A DNA stretch of 64,000 nt from Apibacter raozihei (GTDB lineage Bacteria > Bacteroidota > Bacteroidia > Flavobacteriales > Weeksellaceae): the NCBI RefSeq assembly GCF_004014855.1, contig NZ_CP034930.1:2833716-2897715 (forward strand). Direction: 5' to 3'. The notes below the pieces were generated by a model. The model was not told where the DNA came from. It searched no databases and saw only the letters and a program-made list of their open reading frames with translations. The position numbers and the translations under genes were made by a program. Below, in pieces: positions 53,254 to 62,048 of the stretch (the stretch's first letter is position 1; the number at the start of each line of letters is the position of its first letter).

Positions 53254-54063
53254 TTATAAATCATTTACTTGCTTTCTTAAAAATTGATTATCAAATTTTC
53301 TTGGAAAAGGAATAGGTTTCCATTTTTCTTTCCAGCTGCCCAGCAATCTATAACTATTAAATCCTAAGGCTGAAAACACAATTTCTGCATGCTTTATCAA
53401 CTCTAAACTTACTTGTTTCTGATGGAAAATAATTAGATCTTTATCTCGGAATTTATTTCCAGGCAACATCATAGAGACTATAATTATTTTCTGTGATGTG
53501 CGATACATTAATGCTGTTTTATACAATACATCAATTTCTGATTCCGGCTGACTATGGATTATAAGAAAATATTTAAAGAGAGGATAATTAAATTCAGGAT
53601 TCCCCAATTGATAAGGCAATTGTAAATTTATCTTTTCTTTGCCCAAATATTTGTTGTGATCCACACCTTTTTCCAGTATGTAAATTGTATCATAATAAAA
53701 TGGTGATGAGTAGCAAGTAAAATATTTTCCTGAAAGTATTCGGGCTAATAAAGTTTTTTTCTTTTTAAATGTAAGAAGACAGTCTGTTAATTCTCCATAA
53801 AACCCCAAGGGAAATACATCAACAATAAGTTCTTGTATTGAATATTCCTTGCATATTTTTTTAAAAAGAGTGCAGAACCTTTTTTTTTGTTTAAAAATTT
53901 CATCTTCCAGGTAAATAACCTGCCATGAGTTTTCCCAAAAATGATGATAGGAAGAATTAGTTAAAATTACACATTCTTCGGGATTAATATTCTTAATACA
54001 AAGAAAATCGGACACCCGCTTAAGGTGTCCGAGTCCTGATCCATATACATAGATCAATATCAT
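53254..54063 (-). CDS. MurG/GT28-like glycosyltransferase-type protein, last gene of the LemA operon
   Basis: 269 aa. Starts ILIYVYGSGLGHLKRVSDFL, the glycine-rich opening of UDP-glycosyltransferases of the MurG/GT1-GT28 type, and has a region AEIVFSALGFNSYRLLGSWK where these enzymes bind the nucleotide sugar. It is shorter than MurG and lacks the usual GGSxGA loop, so it may be a degenerate or non-catalytic member. Overlaps the upstream lipoprotein gene by 4 bp. Substrate unknown. Confidence 0.6.
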   Translation of the reverse strand: MILIYVYGSGLGHLKRVSDFLCIKNINPEECVILTNSSYHHFWENSWQVIYLEDEIFKQKKRFCTLFKKICKEYSIQELIVDVFPLGFYGELTDCLLTFKKKKTLLARILSGKYFTCYSSPFYYDTIYILEKGVDHNKYLGKEKINLQLPYQLGNPEFNYPLFKYFLIIHSQPESEIDVLYKTALMYRTSQKIIIVSMMLPGNKFRDKDLIIFHQKQVSLELIKHAEIVFSALGFNSYRLLGSWKEKWKPIPFPRKFDNQFLRKQVNDL

Positions 54064-54692
54064 TGGGTTTCGTATAAATATTCCATAAGAATAAATAGTT
54101 TTTGCTCTAAAGGTATTTCATCAATACCTAAGATACCAACTGCAAAGTTTTCTATTGGTTGAGAAATTTCGTATTTATTCTGCTTATCTACCTGAATATG
54201 TTTATCTGAGATGTTTACTGTATGAAGGACTTTCTCTTCCTTACTTATTTCAAAAACTCCATCTTTATTTCTGATTTCGTAAGGATTAAGATTTTCTTCG
54301 TTATCGGATATTTTAATTTTATCGGGATAAATTTTTATTTTCCATAAAAGTTTGGAGTCTGCATTTTTAAGTTTAAAAGTACCCTCTGCAAATTTTACTT
54401 CATAGGATAATACTCCATTCGTATAGTATTTTCTTTTCCCCTCTTTTTCTTTTGCTGTGTAGGTTTTATTTTCATACTGAACTTTCAGCGGGTTTACGCT
54501 AAATCCTCCAAGTTCTTTTCCGGTTTCGTCTTTTACTAAGTATTCAACCTTATATTGGGGCTGAGCGTTTGTTTCTACTGATGAGTTATTCTCGGTCTGA
54601 GAAATTTGCTGATTATTATTATTACTTTCTTTTTTACATGAGGTTATTAGTAAAACATTAAAAGCAAATAATAGTAAAGCTATTTTTTTCAT
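54060..54692 (-). CDS. Lipoprotein of the LemA operon
   Basis: 210 aa. Lipoprotein signal LLLFAFNVLLITSC-KKE (Cys19), a low-complexity Asn/Gln/Ser linker, then a beta-rich domain made of short repeated strand patterns (YKVEYLVKDETGKELGGFSV, YTNGVLSYEVKFAEGTFKLK). Anchored in a membrane facing the periplasm. Function unknown; overlaps both neighbours by 4 bp, so synthesis is coupled to the two glycosyltransferase-type genes. Confidence 0.72.
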   Translation of the reverse strand: MKKIALLLFAFNVLLITSCKKESNNNNQQISQTENNSSVETNAQPQYKVEYLVKDETGKELGGFSVNPLKVQYENKTYTAKEKEGKRKYYTNGVLSYEVKFAEGTFKLKNADSKLLWKIKIYPDKIKISDNEENLNPYEIRNKDGVFEISKEEKVLHTVNISDKHIQVDKQNKYEISQPIENFAVGILGIDEIPLEQKLFILMEYLYETQ

Positions 54693-55795
54693 TTTTGTAT
54701 TATATTTAAGTAATTATTAAGTTCTTTTTTCTCTGTAAAATTTTCTTTTACTGTTTGGTGTAATGAATCTATCATTTTTAATCTATCTTCCTCTTTAAGA
54801 AATTGATAATGAAGTAATACTTCTAAAAGTGCATTGGGTTTCAAGGGATTATATAAAAGTCCTGATACCTTGTTTTCAATAACATCTGGCATTCCCCCCG
54901 TATCAGATGCTATAACCATTTTTTTTGAGGCAGCAGATTCCAGTAGTACATTGGGCATTCCGTCATACAAAGAGGGTATACATACTATGTCTACGGCCGC
55001 ATAATACTGTTTAATCTCTTCTTTTGTAGCAAATGAAAATATCTGATACAATATCTTGGTTGATGCCAGATATTCCTGTAATGAAGCAGAAATATCTCCA
55101 ACTAACCAAATTTCATATTCCTGATTATAGGGAAATGTTTGAAAACTATCTATAAAACCAGCTATTCCTTTTTTAAATTTTAACTGTCCAGCTAGTAATA
55201 TAATTTTTCTTCCTAAAGATTTTTCTTTCAGAATTGTTACTTTTTCCTGTTCTTTGGGTGAAAGAATCCATTTAGAGCTGTCGATTCCATTCGGTGTATA
55301 AAATACTTCTACTTTGGGAAATAGTTTTTTTATTTTTATTTGTTTTTCTTTACATACACAACATATGGCAGTTGAGTTTTGCAATGCATAAAATAAAATT
55401 TCTCTCTTTTTTGAAAAAATAAACTCATCAAAGTCATTCCCTCTTATAAAGGTATAATAAGGCTTTGAATTATACTTACTTATAATTGGAACCCACGTAA
55501 GGGGTAAATATCCTCCAAAAGCCACAATAACATCAAATTCTATTTTATCGGAAACCGTTTCCAAATATTTAGCAGCTATATTCAAGGTGTATTCTTCAGT
55601 CCTGTAAATAGGGACCGACATGTAAGAGCCGGAATTCTCAGTTCGAAAAAAACAAGTCTCAGTTTTTGAGTTAAAATGAAATATATGTATGGTTAATTTA
55701 TTTTTCCTGAGATTGCCGACAATTCTCCTGCAAGACTCTGCCATTCCACCTTTGGAGGGATAATAATTTTGTGTTACAAAAAGTATTTTCATCAA
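54689..55795 (-). CDS. Family 4 glycosyltransferase
   Basis: 368 aa GT-B enzyme. Acceptor-side opening FVTQNYYPSKGGMAESCRRI, central YTPNGIDSSKWILSPKEQEK (PNGID motif) and the donor-side E-x7-E region SLYDGMPNVLLESAASKKMV. Retaining transferase acting on the cytoplasmic side; sugar and acceptor unknown. Overlaps the zinc-finger gene upstream and the lipoprotein gene downstream by 4 bp each. Confidence 0.88.
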   Translation of the reverse strand: MMKILFVTQNYYPSKGGMAESCRRIVGNLRKNKLTIHIFHFNSKTETCFFRTENSGSYMSVPIYRTEEYTLNIAAKYLETVSDKIEFDVIVAFGGYLPLTWVPIISKYNSKPYYTFIRGNDFDEFIFSKKREILFYALQNSTAICCVCKEKQIKIKKLFPKVEVFYTPNGIDSSKWILSPKEQEKVTILKEKSLGRKIILLAGQLKFKKGIAGFIDSFQTFPYNQEYEIWLVGDISASLQEYLASTKILYQIFSFATKEEIKQYYAAVDIVCIPSLYDGMPNVLLESAASKKMVIASDTGGMPDVIENKVSGLLYNPLKPNALLEVLLHYQFLKEEDRLKMIDSLHQTVKENFTEKKELNNYLNIIQK

Positions 55796-56163
55796 CTGTC
55801 AAAATATGAACTCTCCTGTGTAGAATCATTAAAATCTGCATAATAAATCGTATTGAAAAGCGGACCATATTGATCATTCATAGTCACCAAAAACGGATAT
55901 TCATTTTTGAACCTGTTCATCATTTTTTTTCTCCATATGGACCTCTCTGGTGAATAAAGCTCTATGTTGGATGTTAAACGCTTATCTAAAACCGATTTAC
56001 AGGTTAAGCATAATTTAATAGTTCGTCTGGCTTTGGTATTAGTAAAAAAATGCTCCCTGCATATTTCTTTACCACAATTTTCACATTTTTTTTCTGCTTT
56101 ACCCAAACAATTATTAACTAAAAAAAGACCTATCGTTTCCTCACACTTTTTTTCATTATCCAT
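55792..56163 (-). CDS. Small zinc-finger (B-box/RING-like) protein
   Basis: 123 aa. Contains NNCLGKAEKKCENCGKEICR-EHF with further CLTCK: a Cys/His array (C-x7-C-x2-C-x4-C-x2-H, then C-x2-C) that resembles a B-box-type zinc ribbon found in many bacterial envelope proteins. The C-terminal half (WRKKMMNRFKNEYPFLVTMN) is helical. No signal peptide or membrane helix. Overlaps the membrane-protein gene upstream by 8 bp. Function unknown; perhaps a partner-binding module in the same complex. Confidence 0.65.
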   Translation of the reverse strand: MDNEKKCEETIGLFLVNNCLGKAEKKCENCGKEICREHFFTNTKARRTIKLCLTCKSVLDKRLTSNIELYSPERSIWRKKMMNRFKNEYPFLVTMNDQYGPLFNTIYYADFNDSTQESSYFDS

Positions 56164-57085
56164 TGCTCAAATTATTTTTAAGTTGAAATTGTCCTAAAGA
56201 CAAGTTTAATAGATTAGTAACTTCCAACACAAAGTATTCAACTGGAAATACCCTAATAGTATTACTATTTCTGGTTTGAGAATATAACTTAGGTTGTTCT
56301 TTTCTTATATCGAATTTTCGCTGAACTTTCACATAATAAAAGTCATTATCTTGATTTATCTTTACTTCCTGATTAATTTTTGACTTAATGGAGTATAATG
56401 ACTTGGATATTTGCATTTGCATAACAAAAGGATAAACACTTTTATACTTGTATTTCGTTTTGTGTTTACCACTAAGGCTTTTTTTATTGATAACCCTTTT
56501 TCTGGTTCTGTCTACAAAACTAAAATTTAACAAAGAGCCATCTTTTAGCTTACAGGAACCCTGAGCGATTTCTTTTTCAAAAAAAAGATTTTGCCCGGAA
56601 ATAAATCCCCGGGTGTTAGAATGCGCCGGAGTTTTATTTTTTAAATACTTTGATGATGTCGTTTTATTGATATTAGCCGTAAGGTGTAGTGTTCCTGAAC
56701 TGGTAAGCTCTTCTTCTATAAGGGTAAGAAAAGCAGAGAAATATTCAGCAAAAAATTCATATCCGTTTCCATATTTTTTATTAAATCTATTTTTTCTGTA
56801 TAGAATAACTATACAACATATGCCCACTATAAACATGGCTAAAAAAATAAAATTAATCTGAAACATTATTAATAACAAAATTCCAATAAAGATGGTTATT
56901 CCTATAAAAATTTTGTTCTTTTTATTCATTTTTTTCTGCTGTGACTCTTTTTGTATAACACACAAACGAAAAAATTTTATCCATTGCAAGGGTCTTTTTT
57001 TTGCACTGAACCCTTTTAAAAGATAAGCTCTTTCTATAGGAGCCATATCGGCATTTAGCTTTTTTATATCGTAATAACCTTCCAT
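56156..57085 (-). CDS. Two-helix membrane protein of the LemA operon
   Basis: 309 aa. Charged N-terminus (Leu/Lys-rich; RAYLLKGFSAKKRPLQWIKF), two closely spaced membrane helices at about residues 62-95 (IFIGITIFIGILLLIMF, FIFLAMFIVGICCIVILYR), then a soluble part of about 210 residues with strands (SGTLHLTANIN, GSLLNFSFVDRTRKRVI). Family not recognised; LemA neighbours are often membrane proteins with a similar layout. The start shares a base with the preceding glycosyltransferase stop (TAATG). Confidence 0.6.
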   Translation of the reverse strand: MEGYYDIKKLNADMAPIERAYLLKGFSAKKRPLQWIKFFRLCVIQKESQQKKMNKKNKIFIGITIFIGILLLIMFQINFIFLAMFIVGICCIVILYRKNRFNKKYGNGYEFFAEYFSAFLTLIEEELTSSGTLHLTANINKTTSSKYLKNKTPAHSNTRGFISGQNLFFEKEIAQGSCKLKDGSLLNFSFVDRTRKRVINKKSLSGKHKTKYKYKSVYPFVMQMQISKSLYSIKSKINQEVKINQDNDFYYVKVQRKFDIRKEQPKLYSQTRNSNTIRVFPVEYFVLEVTNLLNLSLGQFQLKNNLSNG

Positions 57086-58233
57086 TATGATTTATATAAT
57101 TTAAAATAAACATCCTGAAGTTTTTTTGTATGATGCTGCCAGGTAAAATGAGCTTTAAAAAATTCATATCCCTGAAAGGCTTTATCCTTAGCTGGGGTTG
57201 GATTATCCAGTATAAACCGTATGCATCTGCTTAAATCTGTTTCATCCTCGGGTTCAAAAAGAAAAGCATAATTTTCACCAATAAGTTCTCGTACGACGGG
57301 TAAATCAGAGGCTATCAACGGCGTTTTGCTAGCCATAGTTTCCAAAATTTTTATAGGGCAGCAGCCTTGTACCATGTTTCTGTCACCAAATTTTAGTGGA
57401 GCAACCGAAGCCTTGGAGTTTTTAATTATATAATGTAAACTTTCTTTATCTAGTTCATTATAAAATATGATTTTATCTTTAAACCCTAAATTTTGAATGA
57501 GTTTATCGTAATTTTTATTAAATTTTTCTTTTACGGAAGAACAAATGATCAGCTTTAATTGAGGATAATCTTCCAGATATTTAAATGATTTGATTAAAAT
57601 ATCTACTCCCTGCCAGGGCTGTAGGGCTCCGAAATAGACCAGATAGTCGGCAGGTAAAGAATCTACTACCCTGGTACTTATATCTATTTCGGCACCATTG
57701 GGTATAACCGTAATTTTAGATTCAGAAATCTGAAATCTGGATTCGATATATTTTTTTGTTACCGCCGAGGGGGTTATAATATGATTACAGGATTGTAAAC
57801 ATGTATTTTCCAATTGTTCTATATTCTTTATAAAACTTTCGGTTAATAAGGGATAACGTACCGGTAATTCTAAAGAAGTTAGTGCATTTACTTCAAATAT
57901 CGTCTTCAAGTTAGGCCGGTTAATCATTCCTAAACCGCCCCATATGTCACGAAACTGAGCAATTCCTTCTTCTCTGGCAACCTCCATACAATCAAAAATT
58001 TTTTCAGTAAAGAGTCCGGCTTTTTTAGGATAATTATCTCCTTTATCCGGATAATGGAAATCATAAATATAAGTTGCATTGCCAAAGTCTTTACCAGCGT
58101 CGTCTCCTCCCCTCAGACAATATAAATTTAATCTATCGGTAAGTGGCTCTAAGGCCTTAATCGTATGGTATATGTGTGTAGAAGCGCCCTTACTTGTAGG
58201 AAAGGCGTCAAAACAGGCATAATGAATCTTCAT
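57085..58233 (-). CDS. Family 4 glycosyltransferase
   Basis: 382 aa GT-B enzyme. Opening CFDAFPTSKGASTHIYHTIK, ITVIPNGAEIDIST (PNGA motif), YFGALQPWQGVDILIKSFKY and the donor-binding region LKFGDRNMVQGCCPIKILET followed by MASKTPLIASDLPVVREL. The RNMVQGCCPIKILE block resembles sucrose/trehalose-synthase-like GT4 donor loops. 8 bp after lemA. Acceptor unknown. Confidence 0.88.
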   Translation of the reverse strand: MKIHYACFDAFPTSKGASTHIYHTIKALEPLTDRLNLYCLRGGDDAGKDFGNATYIYDFHYPDKGDNYPKKAGLFTEKIFDCMEVAREEGIAQFRDIWGGLGMINRPNLKTIFEVNALTSLELPVRYPLLTESFIKNIEQLENTCLQSCNHIITPSAVTKKYIESRFQISESKITVIPNGAEIDISTRVVDSLPADYLVYFGALQPWQGVDILIKSFKYLEDYPQLKLIICSSVKEKFNKNYDKLIQNLGFKDKIIFYNELDKESLHYIIKNSKASVAPLKFGDRNMVQGCCPIKILETMASKTPLIASDLPVVRELIGENYAFLFEPEDETDLSRCIRFILDNPTPAKDKAFQGYEFFKAHFTWQHHTKKLQDVYFKLYKS

Positions 58234-58241
58234 GAGCGTAG

Positions 58242-58790
58242 TTAGAAAGCTACTTTAACCGCTTCCCTCTCTTTAGGATCTGAAACTTCGAAAAAATCAA
58301 ATTTTTTAAAGTTAAACATACTTGCCACTATTCTGGATGGAAATAACTCCAGTGCTACGTTGTTATCTTTTGCCACTCCGTTATAATATCTTCGAGCCAT
58401 TTCAATATCGTCTTCGAGCGAATTTAAATCTTGCTGTAAAGATATAAAATTGGAATTAGCTTTAAGTTCCGGATAATTTTCAGCAACTGCATATAAATTC
58501 ATCATGGCATTTCGTACCTGAGATTCTATCTCTGACTGTTCTTTAACCGTGCCTGCCTGAGAATTTCTTGCCTGTGTAACATTTTGAAGAACCGTTGCTT
58601 CATGTGAAGCATAACCTTTTACAGTTTCTACTAAATTAGGAATAAGGTCATTTCTTTTTTTAAGATACACATCTATTGTGCTCCAGCCTTCTTCTGCATT
58701 AGCTTTTTTCCTTACGAAACCATTATAAGTCAGTACAAACCATACTATTACAAACACTAGTAAACCTAGAATAATTAATAAAGCAATCAT
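58242..58790 (-). CDS. LemA family protein
   Basis: 182 aa. One N-terminal membrane helix (ALLIILGLLVFVIVWFVLTY), then the LemA hallmarks NGFVRKKANAEEGWSTIDVY, LKKRNDLIPNLVETVKGYAS, YPELKANSNFISLQQDLNSL and EDDIEMARRYYNGVAKDNN. Inner-membrane protein of unknown biochemical role. First gene of a compact minus-strand operon extending to 53254. The pairing with glycosyltransferases, rather than the common TPM/DUF3137 neighbours, is unusual. Confidence 0.93.
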   Translation of the reverse strand: MIALLIILGLLVFVIVWFVLTYNGFVRKKANAEEGWSTIDVYLKKRNDLIPNLVETVKGYASHEATVLQNVTQARNSQAGTVKEQSEIESQVRNAMMNLYAVAENYPELKANSNFISLQQDLNSLEDDIEMARRYYNGVAKDNNVALELFPSRIVASMFNFKKFDFFEVSDPKEREAVKVAF

Positions 58791-59234
58791 TTTATCATAA
58801 TTTTCGGCTAATTTAGAAATAAATATGCTTTTATTTATATTCTTTTACAACTTAATATACATTTATATAATAGTGAACTTATCTAAAAGAAAATAAAAGC
58901 TTCTTACTAAGTATAGTTATATACTATGAAACCATGCTGTCTGTTGAAAAATTAATAAAAATTAGTAACTAAGAAACTATTTAATAAATCATTACTAAAT
59001 TATAGTAAAATGTATCATTAAAAATTGACAAAAAAAGGTTAGAGAAGATTATAAGAAATTGGAATAAACGTAATATCAGAAATAGTTAAGAAAAAGAAGG
59101 ATAAATAAATGATAATAATAATTTATTCATATTGTTATATACTAAAAATGTCTATTAAATTAGATATAAAAAAATTATAAACTAAAAATTTTAATATTTT
59201 TTTTATATATTTGTAATTATATTAAAATAAAAAA
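58791..59234. other. Intergenic, contains direct repeat copy 1
   Basis: About 440 bases of AT-rich DNA without a gene. It holds the first copy (59037-59079) of an imperfect direct repeat that brackets the following gene, and probably its promoter. Confidence 0.5.
59037..59079 (+). repeat. Direct repeat flanking the effector-like gene, copy 1
   Basis: GGTTAGAGAAGATTA followed after a short variable stretch by GAATAAACG and AATATCA; matches 60020-60063 at about nine positions in ten with one 1-nt indel. Together they bracket the gene at 59235-59900. Confidence 0.7.
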
Positions 59235-59900
59235 ATGAAAGAATTATCTGAAAATGACATTAATTATCAAATTGAAGAAGCAATGAGGCAGGCTCAAATT
59301 GAAATATTAAACAACAATACATTACACCCAGAAGATGCAATTACAAATAAACTTACGGATCGTTTTTACCAATTAGAATGGGGTAGAAATTTCCCTATTT
59401 TAAAATTACAAAATGTTTATTTCAAGCAAGAAGAAATATATTTATCTGATTTAGATAATCCTGAAGAAAAAGAAAATTTAATATTAGAGTTTATTGAAAA
59501 AACAAAAAATGTGAATAATTTTGAATTATTTGACTATATTAACCAAAGGTGGAAATTATTAATAGGTTTAGGTTTAGTTTCGGTTGGTCAACCATTTATA
59601 ACAAAGCCTAAAAGTGGTTCAACATTTGGTGCGTTAGGATCTGGAAAAGGTACATCTCCAGCATCTCTAACTTTTAGAAAATTAATTCATGAAAAATATC
59701 GACTGCGAATCAACGGAAAGCAAATCAAAATTTTTGGAACACCTAAAATTGGAGGCATTTTAGGAAGGAGTGTACCCTATCTTGGATGGGCACTTATGTA
59801 TTGGGATGTAGGTGAAATGTTACATGAAATGAATACAGAATTTTGGGAAAATCATTATGATGAATATGATTTTAGTTTACTTATGAATAATTATAGTTAA
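59235..59900 (+). CDS. Orphan effector-like protein with hydrophobic C-terminal segment
   Basis: 221 aa, no signal peptide. The N-terminal 110 residues are acidic and helical; then a Gly/Ser-rich part KSGSTFGALGSGKGTSPASL and LIHEKYRLRINGKQIKIFGT, followed by GRSVPYLGWALMYWDVGEML, a hydrophobic glycine-containing segment of the type seen near the end of pore-forming or membrane-targeted polymorphic toxins. Stand-alone gene in very AT-rich DNA between two direct repeats. It could be a T6SS cargo effector or a displaced tip, but no immunity gene is obvious. Family not recognised. Confidence 0.55.
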   Translation: MKELSENDINYQIEEAMRQAQIEILNNNTLHPEDAITNKLTDRFYQLEWGRNFPILKLQNVYFKQEEIYLSDLDNPEEKENLILEFIEKTKNVNNFELFDYINQRWKLLIGLGLVSVGQPFITKPKSGSTFGALGSGKGTSPASLTFRKLIHEKYRLRINGKQIKIFGTPKIGGILGRSVPYLGWALMYWDVGEMLHEMNTEFWENHYDEYDFSLLMNNYS

Positions 59901-60200
59901 TTATTTAGTTTATTTTTTACTATTTTGAATTCTACAAAAGAAAAAATAAATTATTATCCATAAAGAGGAGTAAGATCTATTCATATTATATTTAACAAAA
60001 CTTACGTAAATAAAGAATAGGTTAGAGAAGATTAAAATAAATTTGAATAAACGTGTAATATCAATATACGTAAAAAAGAGAATATTGAATGAGGATGACA
60101 GTAGAATTTTTATTGATCTACGAATCTTTAAAAAGGTTCACAATCGGTAAATAATCGTACCATTTGTAAGCCTGTTTTGTAGCAAAAAAGAAAAATAGTT
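59901..60200. other. Intergenic, contains direct repeat copy 2
   Basis: About 300 bases without a gene; holds the second copy (60020-60063) of the repeat that flanks the effector-like gene. Confidence 0.5.
60020..60063 (+). repeat. Direct repeat flanking the effector-like gene, copy 2
   Basis: Second copy of the repeat at 59037-59079, same orientation, 983 bp apart. Homology may extend further in weaker form. Confidence 0.7.
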
Positions 60201-60680
60201 TTATGATTTTTGTTTACGCTTTTTTCGCTCTTCTTTCTTTTTTTGTTTTTTTTCTCTTTCTATCTGGTTTTGCTTCTCTATTTCAGATACTCTATCTTGA
60301 AATAGCTTTTTTTCTTTATTTAAAGCCTCCAATTTTGAATTCAGTGAAGTAATTTTGTTATTTATTTTGTCAATTTTAACCTCATTTACAGGATTATTTT
60401 CCTCTTTCAGCTCCTTTAACCGTTTTTCTTGTGTCTCAATTTTAGCATTCGTTGTTTTGATTTTCATATCAACCTTGTAAACTTTATTTTTAAAAATTTC
60501 TAAACTGGAAATTGATTGATTCCGATAATAATTTATACGGTTCATATTCGTGTTCATAAAATTTCTGTGCTGACTTACGGCCATTTGATGCATACGCATG
60601 GAAGAACTCATGGCTCCTATCTGAGAGTATACCGGTAGGGTAGACAAAATAAGAAGTAAAATTGATAATGTTTTTTTCAT
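60201..60680 (-). CDS. Exported coiled-coil protein
   Basis: 159 aa. Signal peptide (LSILLLILSTLPVYSQ), a Met/His/Asn-rich section, then a long heptad-like coiled coil (KIETQEKRLKELKEENNPVN, INNKITSLNSKLEALNKEKK) ending in a lysine-rich tail KKQKKKEERKKRKQKS. Periplasmic, possibly a structural or anchoring role; family unknown. Confidence 0.65.
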   Translation of the reverse strand: MKKTLSILLLILSTLPVYSQIGAMSSSMRMHQMAVSQHRNFMNTNMNRINYYRNQSISSLEIFKNKVYKVDMKIKTTNAKIETQEKRLKELKEENNPVNEVKIDKINNKITSLNSKLEALNKEKKLFQDRVSEIEKQNQIEREKKQKKKEERKKRKQKS

Positions 60681-60847
60681 AGTAATTTTTATAATTAGTT
60701 AAAAATATTGAGTGTACTTAGATAAAATTTTGGCAAAAATATTAAATTAATTTGTAGTAAGATTAAATTATTCTCAAACATTTATATGTTTCGTAGTAAA
60801 AAAGGAAAGCAATTAATATTAAAACATTTTGCTTTATATTTTTTATC

Positions 60848-61120
60848 TTAATTAAGCTTTTTATTAATTGAATTAACTATTAATTGTGAAATAAAAAAAA
60901 TGACTATTTGAATTATAAATACCGGATATAAAGGTGTTGATTGTACAAAACGATATACAAAACTTAAAAAATTTACAGGTAATGTTATAATTAGAGAAGG
61001 TAAAACCCAATCTCCAAAACCAAAATTGCTTCCATAAATTGAACACACGGTAATCGTTCCGTATAAATTATACAGAAAAAGAAAAAGCAGAATTCGTTGT
61101 TTTGTATTTAAAAATAGCAA
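60848..61120 (-). CDS. Small membrane protein
   Basis: 90 aa with three hydrophobic segments (ILLFLFLYNLYGTITVCSIY, LPSLIITLPVNFLSFVYRFV, YPVFIIQIVIFFISQLIV). No family recognised. Stands alone, 45 bp after the XRE regulator stop on the same strand, so co-transcription is possible. Confidence 0.55.
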   Translation of the reverse strand: MLFLNTKQRILLFLFLYNLYGTITVCSIYGSNFGFGDWVLPSLIITLPVNFLSFVYRFVQSTPLYPVFIIQIVIFFISQLIVNSINKKLN

Positions 61121-61165
61121 TTGTAAGATATGACTTATGGTATGCTTAATTTTTATTGGTAATCT

Positions 61166-61543
61166 TTATTTAGACAGCTTTTCAATCAATTCTTCCCTAT
61201 CTTTAAGCATTCGCTCATAAAGTTCAACAACTTTGTCAAGAGGATTAAATGTGCAACTGTAGTTATTGAAATTTCCATTAGCACTATCATTAAAAGTATT
61301 GATGTAATTTACTGTAGCTTCATCAGTCATGTTTTTAATCGCTTCTACAGGAACTTTTAATGCCTGAGAAACTTTTTCAAGTATCTTATCTTCCAACAAT
61401 TCCTTTTGTTCATAATCCGATACAGTTGCCTGACTAACACCTAAATCAAAAGCTAAAGATTCCTGCTTAATTCCAAGCATTTCTCTTAGTCTTTTAATAT
61501 TTCTTCCCTGGTGTACTTTCTTAGGTGCTGTCTCTGTATTCAT
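61166..61543 (-). CDS. XRE family helix-turn-helix regulator
   Basis: 125 aa. HTH in residues 12-70: GRNIKRLREMLGIKQESLAF, DLGVSQATVSDYEQKELLED, LEKVSQALKVPVEAI. The C-terminal part (NTFNDSANGNFNNYSCTFNP, then LDKVVELYERMLKDREELIE) has an Asn-rich linker and a coiled dimerisation helix, a layout common in Bacteroidota. Targets unknown. Confidence 0.9.
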   Translation of the reverse strand: MNTETAPKKVHQGRNIKRLREMLGIKQESLAFDLGVSQATVSDYEQKELLEDKILEKVSQALKVPVEAIKNMTDEATVNYINTFNDSANGNFNNYSCTFNPLDKVVELYERMLKDREELIEKLSK

Positions 61544-61684
61544 AACAAAAATGTTTTAGCAAAAATAAAAAAATAATCTGATAAAAACAGAGCTATATTT
61601 TATTAATGCTTCTTATATAATAAAGGCTTCATTAGTAGCTTATAGGACAATTATGCATTCACTTTGCTAAAAAATAATCCTAGT

Positions 61685-61975
61685 ATGAAAAAGAAAGATC
61701 CGGAATTCTGGAAAGAAGCAAAAGAATCTATGGAAACTATCCGTAAGAACAGGCATAATAAAAATTGTTTAATGGTGGAAATGGAAAGCTATACAGACTT
61801 AGGTTGCTTGCTTTCTGCATTAATCCGTATCTCTCAACAATCTCTCTTCCTGAAAGAAGAATTGGTAGATGAAGAGATACGAACTGACATTTATAATCTT
61901 TTAGATTTTGCTAATAAGCTTATCCCCTTTCCTGAGTTAGAGTTGCTGGATGAGATTAGTACTATATCCAGATAA
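61685..61975 (+). CDS. Small hypothetical protein
   Basis: 96 aa from the ATG at 61685 (an in-frame TTG at 61664 would add seven residues). Helical and acidic: FWKEAKESMETIRKNRHNKN, ESYTDLGCLLSALIRISQQS, EEIRTDIYNLLDFANKLIPF. No signal peptide. Divergent from the XRE regulator, so perhaps under its control. Family not recognised; similar short proteins accompany XRE genes in related genomes as far as I recall, but I cannot name them. Confidence 0.6.
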   Translation: MKKKDPEFWKEAKESMETIRKNRHNKNCLMVEMESYTDLGCLLSALIRISQQSLFLKEELVDEEIRTDIYNLLDFANKLIPFPELELLDEISTISR

Positions 61976-62048
61976 AAATTATATAAAACAATCAATTCTA
62001 TAGAAAGTGTTTATTATTCTAGGTAAAAAAACTTGTTAAATTTGCGCT

